Assembly (NCBI GenBank): GCA_963621995.1
Contig: CAVFFZ010000015.1
Span: forward strand, 1 to 29,468
Origin: UMGS1663 sp963621995
GTDB taxonomy: Bacteria; Bacillota; Clostridia; TANB77; CAG-508
DNA: 29,468 nucleotides
Direction of reading: 5' to 3'
Position numbers and translations under genes: made by a program. Below the pieces are notes generated by a model that saw only the letters and a program-made list of their open reading frames with translations, searched no databases and was not told the DNA's origin. Below are positions 15,990 to 24,168 of this stretch, piece after piece. Position 1 is the stretch's first letter. Every line of letters begins with the position of its first letter.

Positions 15990-16044
15990 AATTTTATTCA
16001 ACATTACCTAATAAATGAATATAATGAATAAGGAGGTAATGTTT

Positions 16045-16338
16045 ATGGATGGAATTTATGAAATAAAATTAAATACACCAATGGGAGCTATGAGTGGAAA
16101 AGTGACACTAAAAACTAATGGAGAAAATATAGATGGTGTGTTAGAAATAATGGGGCTGAAAAATAATTTAAATGGTGGTAGAGTAAAAGGAAACCAATGT
16201 TATTTTAAAGGAAACATAAGAAACAACGCACTAAATATAGAATATGAACTAATGGGACAATTGACAGGGAATATTTTAAATATATTTGCTAAAACTAATA
16301 TGGGTGAATTTAAATTACAAGGAAAGAAAATCGGTTAG
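16045..16338 (+). CDS. Small unknown protein, beta-rich
   Basis: Not recognised. The 97-residue protein is built from short alternating strands with frequent Gly and Asn (TPMGAMSGKVTLKT, GVLEIMGLKNNLNGGRV, GNQCYFKGNIRNN), and looks like a small beta-barrel or beta-sandwich without a signal peptide or membrane helix. The ATG at 16045 lies eight bases after AGGAGG; an earlier in-frame ATG at 16039 is only two bases from it and one at 16015 precedes it, so both are disfavoured. It lies between the YgjP-like and TIGR04086 genes on the same strand, with no terminator evident in between, so cotranscription is possible. No function is assigned. Confidence 0.75.
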   Translation: MDGIYEIKLNTPMGAMSGKVTLKTNGENIDGVLEIMGLKNNLNGGRVKGNQCYFKGNIRNNALNIEYELMGQLTGNILNIFAKTNMGEFKLQGKKIG

Positions 16339-16445
16339 CAATATAGATATAAAAAATACACTTATCCTAATAAAAAGATAAAAACTATTTGTTCTAAAAA
16401 CGTATATATAAGAATAAAATATACAAAAAAGAAAGAGGAACAAGT

Positions 16446-16835
16446 ATGGATAATCTAGATAAAAATGAAACAAAAGAGAATTTAATTCGAATAATAAAAG
16501 GTAGTGGTATAGCATTAGGAATTACAATATTGTCGCTTTTTATTTTTGCTATATTACTTACATATACAAATATACAAGAAAATACAATGATTCCTGTGGT
16601 TATAATTATTACAGCGGTTAGTATTTTAATAGGAAGTAGCTTAAGTACATTAAGAATAAATAAAAATGGACTATTAAATGGAGCATTAGTAGGAGTTATT
16701 TATATTTTATTAATCTATATAATTTCTAGCCTTACAGGTTCTGGTTTTAGTTTAAATATTATGAGTGTTATAATGTTAGTTTCTAGCATTGTTGCAGGAA
16801 TGATAGGTGGAATAATAGGAGTAAACTTAAATTAA
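16446..16835 (+). CDS. TIGR04086-like small membrane protein
   Basis: A 129-residue protein with four hydrophobic segments (about 20-42, 47-65, 74-96, 101-125), a short charged N terminus and a Gly-rich last helix (SSIVAGMIGGIIGVNLN). This shape and the LLNGALVGVIYILLIYIISSL segment resemble the TIGR04086 family, which in Clostridia is commonly found near yajC, secD and secF. Here secD and secF lie just downstream, after the HD gene, which supports the call. AGAGGAAC precedes the ATG. The function of the family is unknown. Confidence 0.8.
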   Translation: MDNLDKNETKENLIRIIKGSGIALGITILSLFIFAILLTYTNIQENTMIPVVIIITAVSILIGSSLSTLRINKNGLLNGALVGVIYILLIYIISSLTGSGFSLNIMSVIMLVSSIVAGMIGGIIGVNLN

Positions 16836-16900
16836 AATATAAATATGCCAAATAGAAAGTTAGACGTAATTCTATATAAAATCAACCAATTTACAATATA

Positions 16901-16938
16901 AATTCAACCAATTTACAAAAAATGGTTGAATTTTTTAT
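16901..16938 (+). terminator. Rho-independent terminator after the TIGR04086 gene
   Basis: Stem AATTCAACCA (16901-16910)/TGGTTGAATT (16923-16932), then TTTTATTA. The left arm and loop repeat a sequence 22 bases earlier: TCAACCAATTTACAA occurs at 16882-16896 and 16904-16918. The upstream copy could pair with the same right arm and so act as an alternative stem. The TTGAAT within the right arm plus TAAAAT (16949-16954, spacer 17) could also be a promoter for the HD gene. Confidence 0.8.
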
Positions 16939-16978
16939 TATTTTAATATAAAATTAATCAATAATATGGAGGAGACGA

Positions 16979-17638
16979 ATGATGACTTTAGAAGATATTA
17001 AAAATAACAAAGAAATTGAAGAACTTATACTAAGTTCACAAAAACAATTAAATGCATTAGGATACACAGAACATTCAATAAGGCACATTTCAATTGTATC
17101 AAATAGAGCGGCAGAAATATTGGAAACATTAGATTATCCAAAAGACAGAATAGAACTTGCAAAAATAGCAGGTTATATGCATGATATAGGAAATTGTGTA
17201 AATAGAGTAGATCATGCACATTCAGGAGCGATACTTGCTTATCAAATTTTAAAAGAAATGGGAATGAATGTACAAGATAGAACAGAAATAATGATGGCAA
17301 TAGGAAATCATGACGAACAAACAGGAACAGCAGTAAGCGATATATCAGCAGCTTTAATACTTGCAGATAAGTCAGATGTCCATAGAGACAGGGTAGTAAA
17401 TACAAATATGTCTACATTTGATAAACATGATAAAGTAAATTATGCAGTAACAAATGCAGATTTTATAATAGATAAAGAAAAAAGAAAAGTAACATTAGAC
17501 TTAACAATAGATACAGAAATTTGTCCAGTTCTAGATTATTTTGAGATATTTATGGATAGAACAATGATGAGTAAATATGCAGCAAAATATTTAAATATAT
17601 GGTTTGAGCTTATTATAAATGGTACAAAATTATTATAA
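16979..17638 (+). CDS. HD-domain phosphohydrolase
   Basis: HD proteins are metal-dependent phosphohydrolases, often acting on nucleotides or cyclic nucleotides. The 219-residue protein shows the ordered ligands His36 (SIRHISIV), His68-Asp69 (GYMHDIGN), His111 (IGNHDE) and Asp130 (LADKSDVHRDRV), with His81 also conserved-looking. There is no HD-GYP signature or extra domain. TGGAGGAG lies just before the two adjacent ATGs (16979 and 16982); either may be used. secD starts 15 bases after its stop, so the two are cotranscribed. Placement between TIGR04086 and secD is a pattern seen in Clostridia. The substrate is unknown. Confidence 0.9.
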   Translation: MMTLEDIKNNKEIEELILSSQKQLNALGYTEHSIRHISIVSNRAAEILETLDYPKDRIELAKIAGYMHDIGNCVNRVDHAHSGAILAYQILKEMGMNVQDRTEIMMAIGNHDEQTGTAVSDISAALILADKSDVHRDRVVNTNMSTFDKHDKVNYAVTNADFIIDKEKRKVTLDLTIDTEICPVLDYFEIFMDRTMMSKYAAKYLNIWFELIINGTKLL

Positions 17639-17653
17639 ATTTGGGAGGAAAAA

Positions 17654-18988
17654 ATGAAAAAGTTTAAAGGATTAAAAATAACAGTTATAGTTTTATTAAT
17701 TATATTATTATCAATAATATCTTTTATTGGTATATATGTACAAGATAAAAATCAAGTTAAAAATATTTTACCAGAGTATATTTTATCAAGAGACTTAAAA
17801 GGACACAGAAGAATTGAACTTAAAGTAAATGATGAAATAGAAGAAACTAAAAAATATGATGTAGATGATAACTTGATTTCAGATGATGATACAGAAACAG
17901 TAGTAGCAAGAACAGAAGAAATTAAAGTTAATAGTGAAGAAATATTAACTAGAGAAAATTATGAGGCTTCAAAAAAAGTAATAGAAAAAAGATTAGAAGA
18001 AATACAAGTAAACAATTATGATATAAGACAAAATTTAGAAAATGGAACCATTATTTTAGAATTACCAGAAGATGATAATACAGATAGTATAGTTGGACAA
18101 CTATCATTACAAGGAAAATTTGAAATTGTAGATAAAGACACAAACGAAGTATTAATGACAAATGATGATTTAAAATCAGTTCAAAGTAGCTATGGAACAA
18201 CATCTTCAGGAACAACTTCAATTGTTCTTAATATACAATTTAATAAAGAAGGAACAGAAAAATTTAAAAATATAACAAATACTTATGTACAAACAACAAA
18301 AACAGTAGAACAAGAAGGGGAAGAAGCAAAAGAAGAAACTGAAACAAAAGAAATTTCAATAAAAATTGATGATACAACATTGCTTTCAACATATTTTAGT
18401 GAACAAGTAACTAATGGTTTATTACAACTATCTGTTGGATCTTCTACTAATAGTACAACAGAGGAATTACAAGAGTATGCTAAAGAAGCAAGTAGTATGG
18501 CAGCATTATTAGACTCAGGGAAAATGCCTATCGTATATGAAGTAGAACAAAATAAATATATTCTTTCAGAGGTTACACAAGACGTAATAGAAAAAGTAAT
18601 AGTAGCTTCAATAATTGTTCTTACATTAGCTATTATTTATTTAATTATAAAATATAAAGGAAAAGGTATATTAGCAGGTATCTCTATTATAGGATATGTA
18701 GCATTACTATTATTGGCAATTAGATATGCTAACGTAGAGGTATCTGTAGCAGGTATTATAGAAATTTTATTTAGTACATTAATAAATTATATGCTAGTAG
18801 TTAGTGTGTTAAAAGAAGAAAAAATAAATAATGCTATTAAAAAATATAGTTTAATACTTATACCTACATTAGTTATTGCAATTGCATTTACATTTGCAAA
18901 TATTGCAGTTGGAACAGTATTATTCTGGGGAATAGTTATAACAATGTTATATAATATAAGTATAGAAAAATTATTATTAAGAGATTAA
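17654..18988 (+). CDS. secD: Divergent SecD-like translocase accessory protein
   Basis: SecD with SecF aids late stages of Sec export using the proton gradient. This 444-residue protein has the SecD plan: one N-terminal helix (about 9-28), a large extracytoplasmic domain including the recognisable P1 segment TRENYEASKKVIEKRLEEI...NGTIILELPE (99-138), and five C-terminal helices (about 313-437). Its key motifs are changed. The usual GLDLxGG reads SRDLKGHRR (45-53), the G-P-S-L-G segment before helix 2 is absent, and in helix 4 the usual D-A-N-V...F-E-R is replaced by INYMLVVSVLKEE, losing the Asp and Arg thought to couple protons. GGGAGG precedes the ATG. secF follows 22 bases later. The call rests on architecture and gene order; function may differ from canonical SecD. 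Confidence 0.82.
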   Translation: MKKFKGLKITVIVLLIILLSIISFIGIYVQDKNQVKNILPEYILSRDLKGHRRIELKVNDEIEETKKYDVDDNLISDDDTETVVARTEEIKVNSEEILTRENYEASKKVIEKRLEEIQVNNYDIRQNLENGTIILELPEDDNTDSIVGQLSLQGKFEIVDKDTNEVLMTNDDLKSVQSSYGTTSSGTTSIVLNIQFNKEGTEKFKNITNTYVQTTKTVEQEGEEAKEETETKEISIKIDDTTLLSTYFSEQVTNGLLQLSVGSSTNSTTEELQEYAKEASSMAALLDSGKMPIVYEVEQNKYILSEVTQDVIEKVIVASIIVLTLAIIYLIIKYKGKGILAGISIIGYVALLLLAIRYANVEVSVAGIIEILFSTLINYMLVVSVLKEEKINNAIKKYSLILIPTLVIAIAFTFANIAVGTVLFWGIVITMLYNISIEKLLLRD

Positions 18989-19010
18989 ACTAAAGTGAAA
19001 GGAGCAAATT

Positions 19011-19673
19011 ATGAAGAAGAAAAATTTAATAGGAATACTACTTGGAATAATTATAATTATTGGAATTATTTTAACAGCAACTATGGGACTAAATTTAGAT
19101 TTAATGTATTCAAACCATAAAAGTATAGATATAAATATACAAAAACAATTTGAAAATGAAGATGTAAACAAAATAGCAAAAGAAGTTTTTGAAAATGAAA
19201 AAGTAAAAGTGCAAAAAGTAGAATTATATGAAGACATGGTATCAGTTATAGTAAAAGATGCTACAGATGAACAATTAGAAAATTTGAATACAAAACTAAA
19301 TGAAAAATATGAACTAGAAAATACAAAAGATGATATGGTAATAACAAATGTGCCAAGTGTAGAAATATTGGACTTAGTAAAACCATATATTTTACCAGTA
19401 AGTATTTCATTTGTAGTAATTATTATTTATCTAGTAATATATATGGCTATAAACAATAGAGTAAATAGAAAACTAAGCATTTTGAAAGAAATTTCAAAAG
19501 CAATATTAGTTATAATAGAAATAGAATTATTATATTTATCAGTATTTGCCATTACAAGATTAGAAGTAAATTATACTACATTACCAATAGGAATTATAAT
19601 ATATGCATTTACAACAATATTAATATTAATGAACTTAGAAAAACAATATAAAATAGAAGAAAAGAATAAATAA
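19011..19673 (+). CDS. secF: Divergent, shortened SecF-like protein
   Basis: SecF normally has about 300 residues and six membrane helices. This one has 220, with helices at about 6-25, 124-147, 161-182 and 188-208; the segment that follows (MNLEKQYKIEEKNK) ends the protein where canonical SecF continues with helices 5 and 6. The first extracytoplasmic motif G-x-D-F-x-G-G is not seen (NLDLMYSNHKS instead), nor is the D-x-x-V-V-x-F-D-R-I-R motif of helix 4. AAAGGAG lies upstream of the ATG. It is assigned to SecF because of its place directly after the SecD-like gene, its single helix plus small soluble domain plus helix bundle plan, and weak similarity. It could be called a SecD/SecF-derived protein of unsure activity. 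Confidence 0.72.
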   Translation: MKKKNLIGILLGIIIIIGIILTATMGLNLDLMYSNHKSIDINIQKQFENEDVNKIAKEVFENEKVKVQKVELYEDMVSVIVKDATDEQLENLNTKLNEKYELENTKDDMVITNVPSVEILDLVKPYILPVSISFVVIIIYLVIYMAINNRVNRKLSILKEISKAILVIIEIELLYLSVFAITRLEVNYTTLPIGIIIYAFTTILILMNLEKQYKIEEKNK

Positions 19674-19683
19674 TATATATATC

Positions 19684-19730
19684 AAAAAATAGACATTATT
19701 CATAAAATAGAATAGGATGTCTATTTTTTT
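19684..19730 (+). terminator. Rho-independent terminator after secF
   Basis: AAAAAATAGACAT (19684-19696) pairs with ATGTCTATTTTTT (19717-19729), ending in a run of seven Ts. It is well placed 10 bases after the secF stop and closes the HD-secD-secF unit. Confidence 0.9.
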
Positions 19731-19756
19731 AGATAATAAAATAAGGAAGTGAGAAA

Positions 19757-20110
19757 ATGAAAATAAAAATATATGAGACATTAAGAAAAATGTTTAAAAT
19801 ATCAAATAATAGAGAAGAAGCTAGTATAGATTATGAAGAAATGAAAACAATTATGAAGAACGATACAAATGCCACTTTGGTAGATGTAAGAAGTCCACAG
19901 GAATATAGAGAAGGGCATTTAGAAGGAAGTGTAAATATTCCACTTTATGATCTGGAGAGAAATTGTGAAGAACTATTAAAAGATAAAAATAATACTATAA
20001 TATTAGTATGTCAATCTGGAAGCAGAAGTAAAAAAGCATTAAAAACATTAGAGAATATAGGCTATTCTAGTGTATATCAATTAGATGGAGGATTAGATAA
20101 TATAAAATAA
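19757..20110 (+). CDS. Rhodanese-like domain protein
   Basis: A single rhodanese domain of 117 residues, a family that carries sulfur or related groups on a catalytic Cys. Visible: ATLVDVRSPQEYREGHLEGSVNIP (the substrate-side motif) and the active loop CQSGSRS with the Cys at about residue 94, then AL...GYSSVYQLDGGLDN. A short Lys-rich N-terminal lead precedes the domain; there is no signal peptide. AAGGAAGTGAG precedes the ATG. The gene stands alone, between the secF terminator and the inverted-repeat element whose left end begins within its stop codon. The acceptor is unknown. Confidence 0.93.
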   Translation: MKIKIYETLRKMFKISNNREEASIDYEEMKTIMKNDTNATLVDVRSPQEYREGHLEGSVNIPLYDLERNCEELLKDKNNTIILVCQSGSRSKKALKTLENIGYSSVYQLDGGLDNIK

Positions 20111-20388
20111 AGGACATTTGGGGACGGGTCACTTTTGTCCTTTACATAAAGTAGTAATTATAATAAAAAAGCATATGAATTTTCAAAAAATGTTCGTTCA
20201 AGCTAAGTTACGCAGAAATTATAAGCGAAATTTGCACCCTTCCATTAAAAATGAACTTTTTCCACAAATTTCTTAATAATTTCTAGCTTACTTACTTTCT
20301 AATAGCGTTTTTTTTCAGATTAATATGCTTTTTATTATATTATCAAAATTTACAAAGGACAAAAGTGACCCGTCCCCAAATGTCCTTT
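20109..20388. repeat. MITE-like element with 35-bp perfect terminal inverted repeats
   Basis: Arms 20109-20143 and 20354-20388 are perfect inverted repeats of 35 bases, each beginning AAAGGACATTTGGGGACGGG. Each arm also contains its own 8-bp inverted repeat (AAAGGACA/TGTCCTTT), so single arms fold too. Further inside, AATAAAAAAGCATAT-like (about 20163-20175) and ATATGCTTTTTATT-like (about 20327-20340) segments pair imperfectly. There is no reading frame of note, hence a non-autonomous element. The left end lies in the rhodanese stop codon and the right end is five bases from the ytxC stop codon, so it separates two convergent genes and may end transcription in both directions. No target duplication could be recognised. 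A degenerate solo end occurs at 27912. Confidence 0.85.
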
Positions 20389-20393
20389 TAAAT

Positions 20394-21254
20394 TTAAGGA
20401 GCATCTTTACTAACATTATTTAAAATTCTATAAGTTCTACAAATATTGCAGCCATTACAAATAGAAATTCTACTTCCAAAAACTAGTCTTAATGTATTTA
20501 TAAATTCGTCTTCATTACAAATTAAATGAACTTTTATTTTTTTTGGCAAAAGAGTAAGTAGAGCATTTAATGCATAATCGTTTGAAGAAAAAGAGATATC
20601 AGATAAATATTTAGCATTGAAATTATTATCTCTTAAATTAATAAGATTTTTGTGTTCATTTAGTAGAATAGAGTTACCATTAGTGTAAATTAGGTGAACA
20701 ATATTAGAAGCAGGGTCTTTTGTATCTATATATAACTTTAATAAATTTATAAATTCGGTGTATTCTTTTTCAATTACATATTCATTTACACTAGTATCTA
20801 CAATTTCTTCTAAAGTACTTAAATAAGTATTTAAACGAAATGTAACAAAACCATTTAAAATCATAGATTTATTAGAGTTTATATATTCTAATACAGAAGC
20901 CCAAATTTCTTGTTTTTTATATTTCAAATTACAATCTTCGTCTAAAATAATATGCTCATAACAATTTTCTTCAATAAGATTTTTTTCAAAATCATCAAAG
21001 TAAAAATATTGAAAATTTATAATTCTTCTTATTAAAATAGGTTCATAGAAAAATATAATACAATCAGCTAATAAGTCAGATAAGAAATTTAGAAAAGAAC
21101 TTAAATCATTTCCTTTATAATGTATAATTACGTTATGATAACATTTGAATTTTCTGCTTACAAAATAAATATTTTCTAAAGAAGAGGTTTCTATATTTTT
21201 TAATAGATAATCTATAATTTCACTATTATTCGTTTTTATACAAAAAGACTTCAT
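20394..21254 (-). CDS. ytxC: YtxC-like sporulation protein
   Basis: The family is named for a putative sporulation protein of B. subtilis and is conserved in endospore formers; its activity is not known. The 286-residue protein shows the expected start MKSFCIKTNNSEIIDYLL, then FKCYHNVIIHYKG, FVTFRLNTYLSTLEEIVD and the nearby VNEYVIEKEYTEFINLLK, and the IVHLIYTNGN segment. The end is Cys-rich (ICNGCNICR), like a possible metal site. The ATG at 21254 follows a G-rich site (AAGGGGGA) with a 13-base gap; an upstream in-frame TTG at 21287 has no such site. It lies 110 bases downstream of the GH57 gene, so it may be read from the same transcript. Confidence 0.85.
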   Translation of the reverse strand: MKSFCIKTNNSEIIDYLLKNIETSSLENIYFVSRKFKCYHNVIIHYKGNDLSSFLNFLSDLLADCIIFFYEPILIRRIINFQYFYFDDFEKNLIEENCYEHIILDEDCNLKYKKQEIWASVLEYINSNKSMILNGFVTFRLNTYLSTLEEIVDTSVNEYVIEKEYTEFINLLKLYIDTKDPASNIVHLIYTNGNSILLNEHKNLINLRDNNFNAKYLSDISFSSNDYALNALLTLLPKKIKVHLICNEDEFINTLRLVFGSRISICNGCNICRTYRILNNVSKDAP

Positions 21255-21364
21255 ATCGCAAAAAAATCCCCCTTCTTTTATATGCAATTATTATCTACTA
21301 AAAAACTTTAGATATACATATTTTATTCGAAAGGGAAAATTTTGGTAACTTGTGCAATATTAAA

Positions 21365-22954
21365 TTAATAATATATTTTATAATCAATTTCAGGGAATAT
21401 ACAATCTCTTTTTTCTACAAGTTTTAGAAAGTCTGTGTCTATATTATCCTCTTTTATTTGATCATATAATTTTGTAAAACGTCCAATGTGGTCTTTAATT
21501 CTCTTTTTAGCATAATCAACCATTGTACCGTTTGTAATAATAAATAACCAGTCGCTACTTTGAGCAAGTAAAAGCTCTCTTACACATTGATTCAAAGCTC
21601 TAATTTTTGTTTTATTTTTTTCATTGTAAAATGTATGTGCAAGTTCGACCATTTTGTCTCCAGCAACATGTAAATGACGATGAACATAGTCATTTGTTTC
21701 GTTAAGCCAAACTTGACTATAACCATTTGCACCCCAACTAGAACGACAAGGTGTACATACTTGCATTTCAGGATACATATCTATATATTTACCAGGGGTA
21801 ATTAATTTGAAATCATTTTGGTCAAAATGGATTTTTTTAAATAGTATATATAACCAATATGGACCTTCATACCACCAATGACCATAAAGTTCAGCATCAT
21901 AAGGGCAAAGTATAATAGGAGGCTTATCCATAAAAGATGCAGCCATATCTATTTGTTCTCTTCTGCAATCTAGAAAATGACCAGCTTGTTTTTCACAAGA
22001 GTCTTTTGCCCATTGAATATTGTAAATATCTTTTTCTTCATACTTTCCAGTAATTCTGTGATATTTAATTCCAGTATGAACTCTAACACCATCATGAGAA
22101 ATATATGGCTTAATATAATCGTAAGGAGCATCATAGCCAATATCTCTGTAAAACTCACGATAATTAAAATCTCCTGGATAACCATTTATAGAGCTCCATA
22201 CCTGTCTTGAAGATTCCATATCTCTACCAAAGGCTACAATTCCAGTAGGGGAAACAATAGGAGAGTATGTCCCATAAACAGGGGTAGGATCTGCATATAA
22301 AATTCCATGTGTTTCAGTAATAATATATTCTATACCAAATTCTTTTAAATATTTATCTGCCTCAGGAACATATCCACACTCAGGAAGCCATATTCCACGA
22401 GGTTTTTTGCAAAAATATTTTTCATAAGTTTGAACACCAACTGCAATTTGTGCTTTTACAGTTTGTTCAGTTAAATATAAAATCGGAAAATAGCCATGTG
22501 TTGCTCCACATGTTATAATTTCTAAAACACCTAAATCCTGGAAGTGTTTAAAACCTTTAATAATATTATCATTGTAAATATCATGAAAAACATGCAAATC
22601 GTTAGAATACCTTTCAAAGTAATATTTAGAAAGGTCATTTACTCTTTTGTCATATGTAGTTCTTTCCATTTCTTTTTTTGCAAGTTCAATGTGTTTTTTT
22701 AAATATTTAATATATCTTTTTTGCAATAATTTATTATCAAGCATATTTAAAAGTGGAGGAGTCATAGACATTGTAATAGAAAAGTCTACTTTTTCTTCCA
22801 CTAATTTTTCAAAATTAAGTAAAAGAGGAATATAGGTCTCTGAAATTGCTTCAAATAACCATTGTTCCTCTAAATAATTTTCACTCTCTGGGTGATGTAT
22901 AAAAGGCAAATGTGCATGTAGCACAAAGCTAACGTATCCTTTTGGTGTATTCAT
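21365..22954 (-). CDS. GH57 1,4-alpha-glucan branching enzyme
   Basis: GH57 branching enzymes cut an alpha-1,4-glucan and rejoin the piece through an alpha-1,6 link. The 529-residue protein begins GYVSFVLHAHLPFIHHPE (conserved HAHLP), carries the nucleophile Glu192 in IWLPECGY, and the acid/base Asp353 in CPYDAELYGHWWYEGP; both positions fit the archaeal enzyme TK1436 (Glu183, Asp354). The C-terminal helical domain (SSWGANGYSQVWLNETNDYVHRH) is present. AAGGAG precedes the ATG. It follows the DUF4912 gene by 22 bases on the same strand and is divergent from a GT4 glycosyltransferase, a combination that suggests a branched alpha-glucan. Branching as opposed to hydrolysis is inferred from close motif agreement. 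Confidence 0.94.
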   Translation of the reverse strand: MNTPKGYVSFVLHAHLPFIHHPESENYLEEQWLFEAISETYIPLLLNFEKLVEEKVDFSITMSMTPPLLNMLDNKLLQKRYIKYLKKHIELAKKEMERTTYDKRVNDLSKYYFERYSNDLHVFHDIYNDNIIKGFKHFQDLGVLEIITCGATHGYFPILYLTEQTVKAQIAVGVQTYEKYFCKKPRGIWLPECGYVPEADKYLKEFGIEYIITETHGILYADPTPVYGTYSPIVSPTGIVAFGRDMESSRQVWSSINGYPGDFNYREFYRDIGYDAPYDYIKPYISHDGVRVHTGIKYHRITGKYEEKDIYNIQWAKDSCEKQAGHFLDCRREQIDMAASFMDKPPIILCPYDAELYGHWWYEGPYWLYILFKKIHFDQNDFKLITPGKYIDMYPEMQVCTPCRSSWGANGYSQVWLNETNDYVHRHLHVAGDKMVELAHTFYNEKNKTKIRALNQCVRELLLAQSSDWLFIITNGTMVDYAKKRIKDHIGRFTKLYDQIKEDNIDTDFLKLVEKRDCIFPEIDYKIYY

Positions 22955-22977
22955 TAGTATTACTCCTTATAAATTTG

Positions 22978-23907
22978 TTAGAACTTTGAAGATGGATTTC
23001 TTAAATCTAATTTAGCAAAGCTAATTTTTTCATTTGCATACATTTTTTTATAAAACTCTTCAATAGATGAGATTTTACCAATTTTTCTAAGAAGAGAGAA
23101 ACTGATAATATCCTTCTTTATAGTAGTATTTGTTTTTACATTTCTAAAATATACAAATTTAGATAAACTATCAAATAATATATGATCATTTGGGGCATCT
23201 ATATTATTTGAGTTTGCAATATATAAGTAATTATTATTTATTGTTACATATTCGTTTATAGGACGTCTGCCAAGCTCTATTTTATAATCACAATTACTAT
23301 CTGAAACATTTAAATACCAACTATTTGCAAAATCGTTTATATCTATTTCAAAAGAATAATTCATTGTTAAATTGTGAATTATTAAAACAGGTTTTGTATT
23401 ATTGAAAAAATATTCCCCATATTCTTCAATATATTTATTTTTGTCGTCATCTGAAATATCCCAATAAACGAATAGAGTATTAGGAGTTTGAGCTAAAACT
23501 TTTACAACAGTTTGATTATAGCGATAAGGTAAGTCATAGTATTCTATAATTTCTACTTTTTCTTTCTTAGCACCTTTTTTTGTAGCAGTTGTTCTAGTTG
23601 TTTTTTTTGTAGTTTTAGTAGTAGATTTACCAGTAACTTTCTTAGAAGAGGATTTTGCTTTAGTAGCATTAGTTGACTTCTTTGAAGTTACTTTAGTAGA
23701 TTTCTTGGTACTACTTTTTGTAGCTACTTTATTTGTACTAGTGTTAGATTTATTAGAAACTGTATTTTCTGCTTTTTTACTATTTTTAGAAACTTCTTTC
23801 TTTGAATTACCTTTAGATGTAGTTTCTTTTTTTGGTAATTTAGTAGTAGATTTTTTAGCTTTTTTTTCTTCAATTACTTCAGTTTTTTCTTTAGCTTTTC
23901 TTGGCAT
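22978..23907 (-). CDS. DUF4912 protein with Lys/Thr/Ser-rich N-terminal tail
   Basis: The 309-residue protein has two parts. Residues 1-115 are a low-complexity, highly basic tail of KKxTxxS/TK repeats, like those of nucleic-acid- or polyanion-binding proteins. Residues 120-309 contain a DUF4912 domain: LPYRYNQTVVKVLAQTPNTLFVYWDIS, IHNLTMNYSFEIDINDFANSWYLNV and DYKIELGRRP. The chosen ATG at 23907 follows a perfect AAGGAGG, which the upstream TTG at 23928 would overlap. Its stop lies 22 bases before the GH57 start, so the two are cotranscribed. DUF4912 genes next to glycogen-like genes are common in Clostridia; the domain may bind the glucan, which is inference. Confidence 0.9.
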   Translation of the reverse strand: MPRKAKEKTEVIEEKKAKKSTTKLPKKETTSKGNSKKEVSKNSKKAENTVSNKSNTSTNKVATKSSTKKSTKVTSKKSTNATKAKSSSKKVTGKSTTKTTKKTTRTTATKKGAKKEKVEIIEYYDLPYRYNQTVVKVLAQTPNTLFVYWDISDDDKNKYIEEYGEYFFNNTKPVLIIHNLTMNYSFEIDINDFANSWYLNVSDSNCDYKIELGRRPINEYVTINNNYLYIANSNNIDAPNDHILFDSLSKFVYFRNVKTNTTIKKDIISFSLLRKIGKISSIEEFYKKMYANEKISFAKLDLRNPSSKF

Positions 23908-23949
23908 ATTTTCCTCCTTAGTAAGCAATGCATTTTATTCTTAATATAT

Positions 23950-23976
23950 ACTATATCAAAAACTAAATAAATTCAA
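23950..23976 (-). promoter_or_regulatory. Candidate promoter of the leftward DUF4912-GH57 unit
   Basis: On the minus strand TTGAAT (23976-23971) and an extended -10 TGA-TATAGT (23958-23950), spacer 15, lie about 45 bases before the DUF4912 start. The short spacer makes this tentative. Confidence 0.4.
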
Positions 23977-24087
23977 TAGAAAAGAAAAGAAATAATATTA
24001 CAATTATGTTACAAAATGTAAAAAAAATTGTTGACGCAAGGAAAAATTATAATAAATAAAAAAATTAAAATATTTTGTAAAAAAATG

Positions 24088-24116
24088 TTTACATTTATCA
24101 AAAATATGTATAAAAT
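24088..24116 (+). promoter_or_regulatory. Candidate promoter of the GT4 gene
   Basis: TTTACA (24088-24093), 17-base spacer, TAAAAT (24111-24116) within TGTATAAAAT, an extended -10. It gives a leader of about 45 bases. Another TTGACG at 24031 lacks a well-spaced -10 box. Confidence 0.55.
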
Positions 24117-24168
24117 AGTATTCAGAAAAACAAAAGAAAATATAAAAGAAAGGGGTTAAATATAACCT

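Noticed and set aside
20144..20353. Short CRISPR-like array or small RNA gene inside the inverted-repeat element
   Set aside because: No regularly spaced direct repeats and no promoter-terminator pair; the internal sequence only shows extended inverted-repeat pairing.
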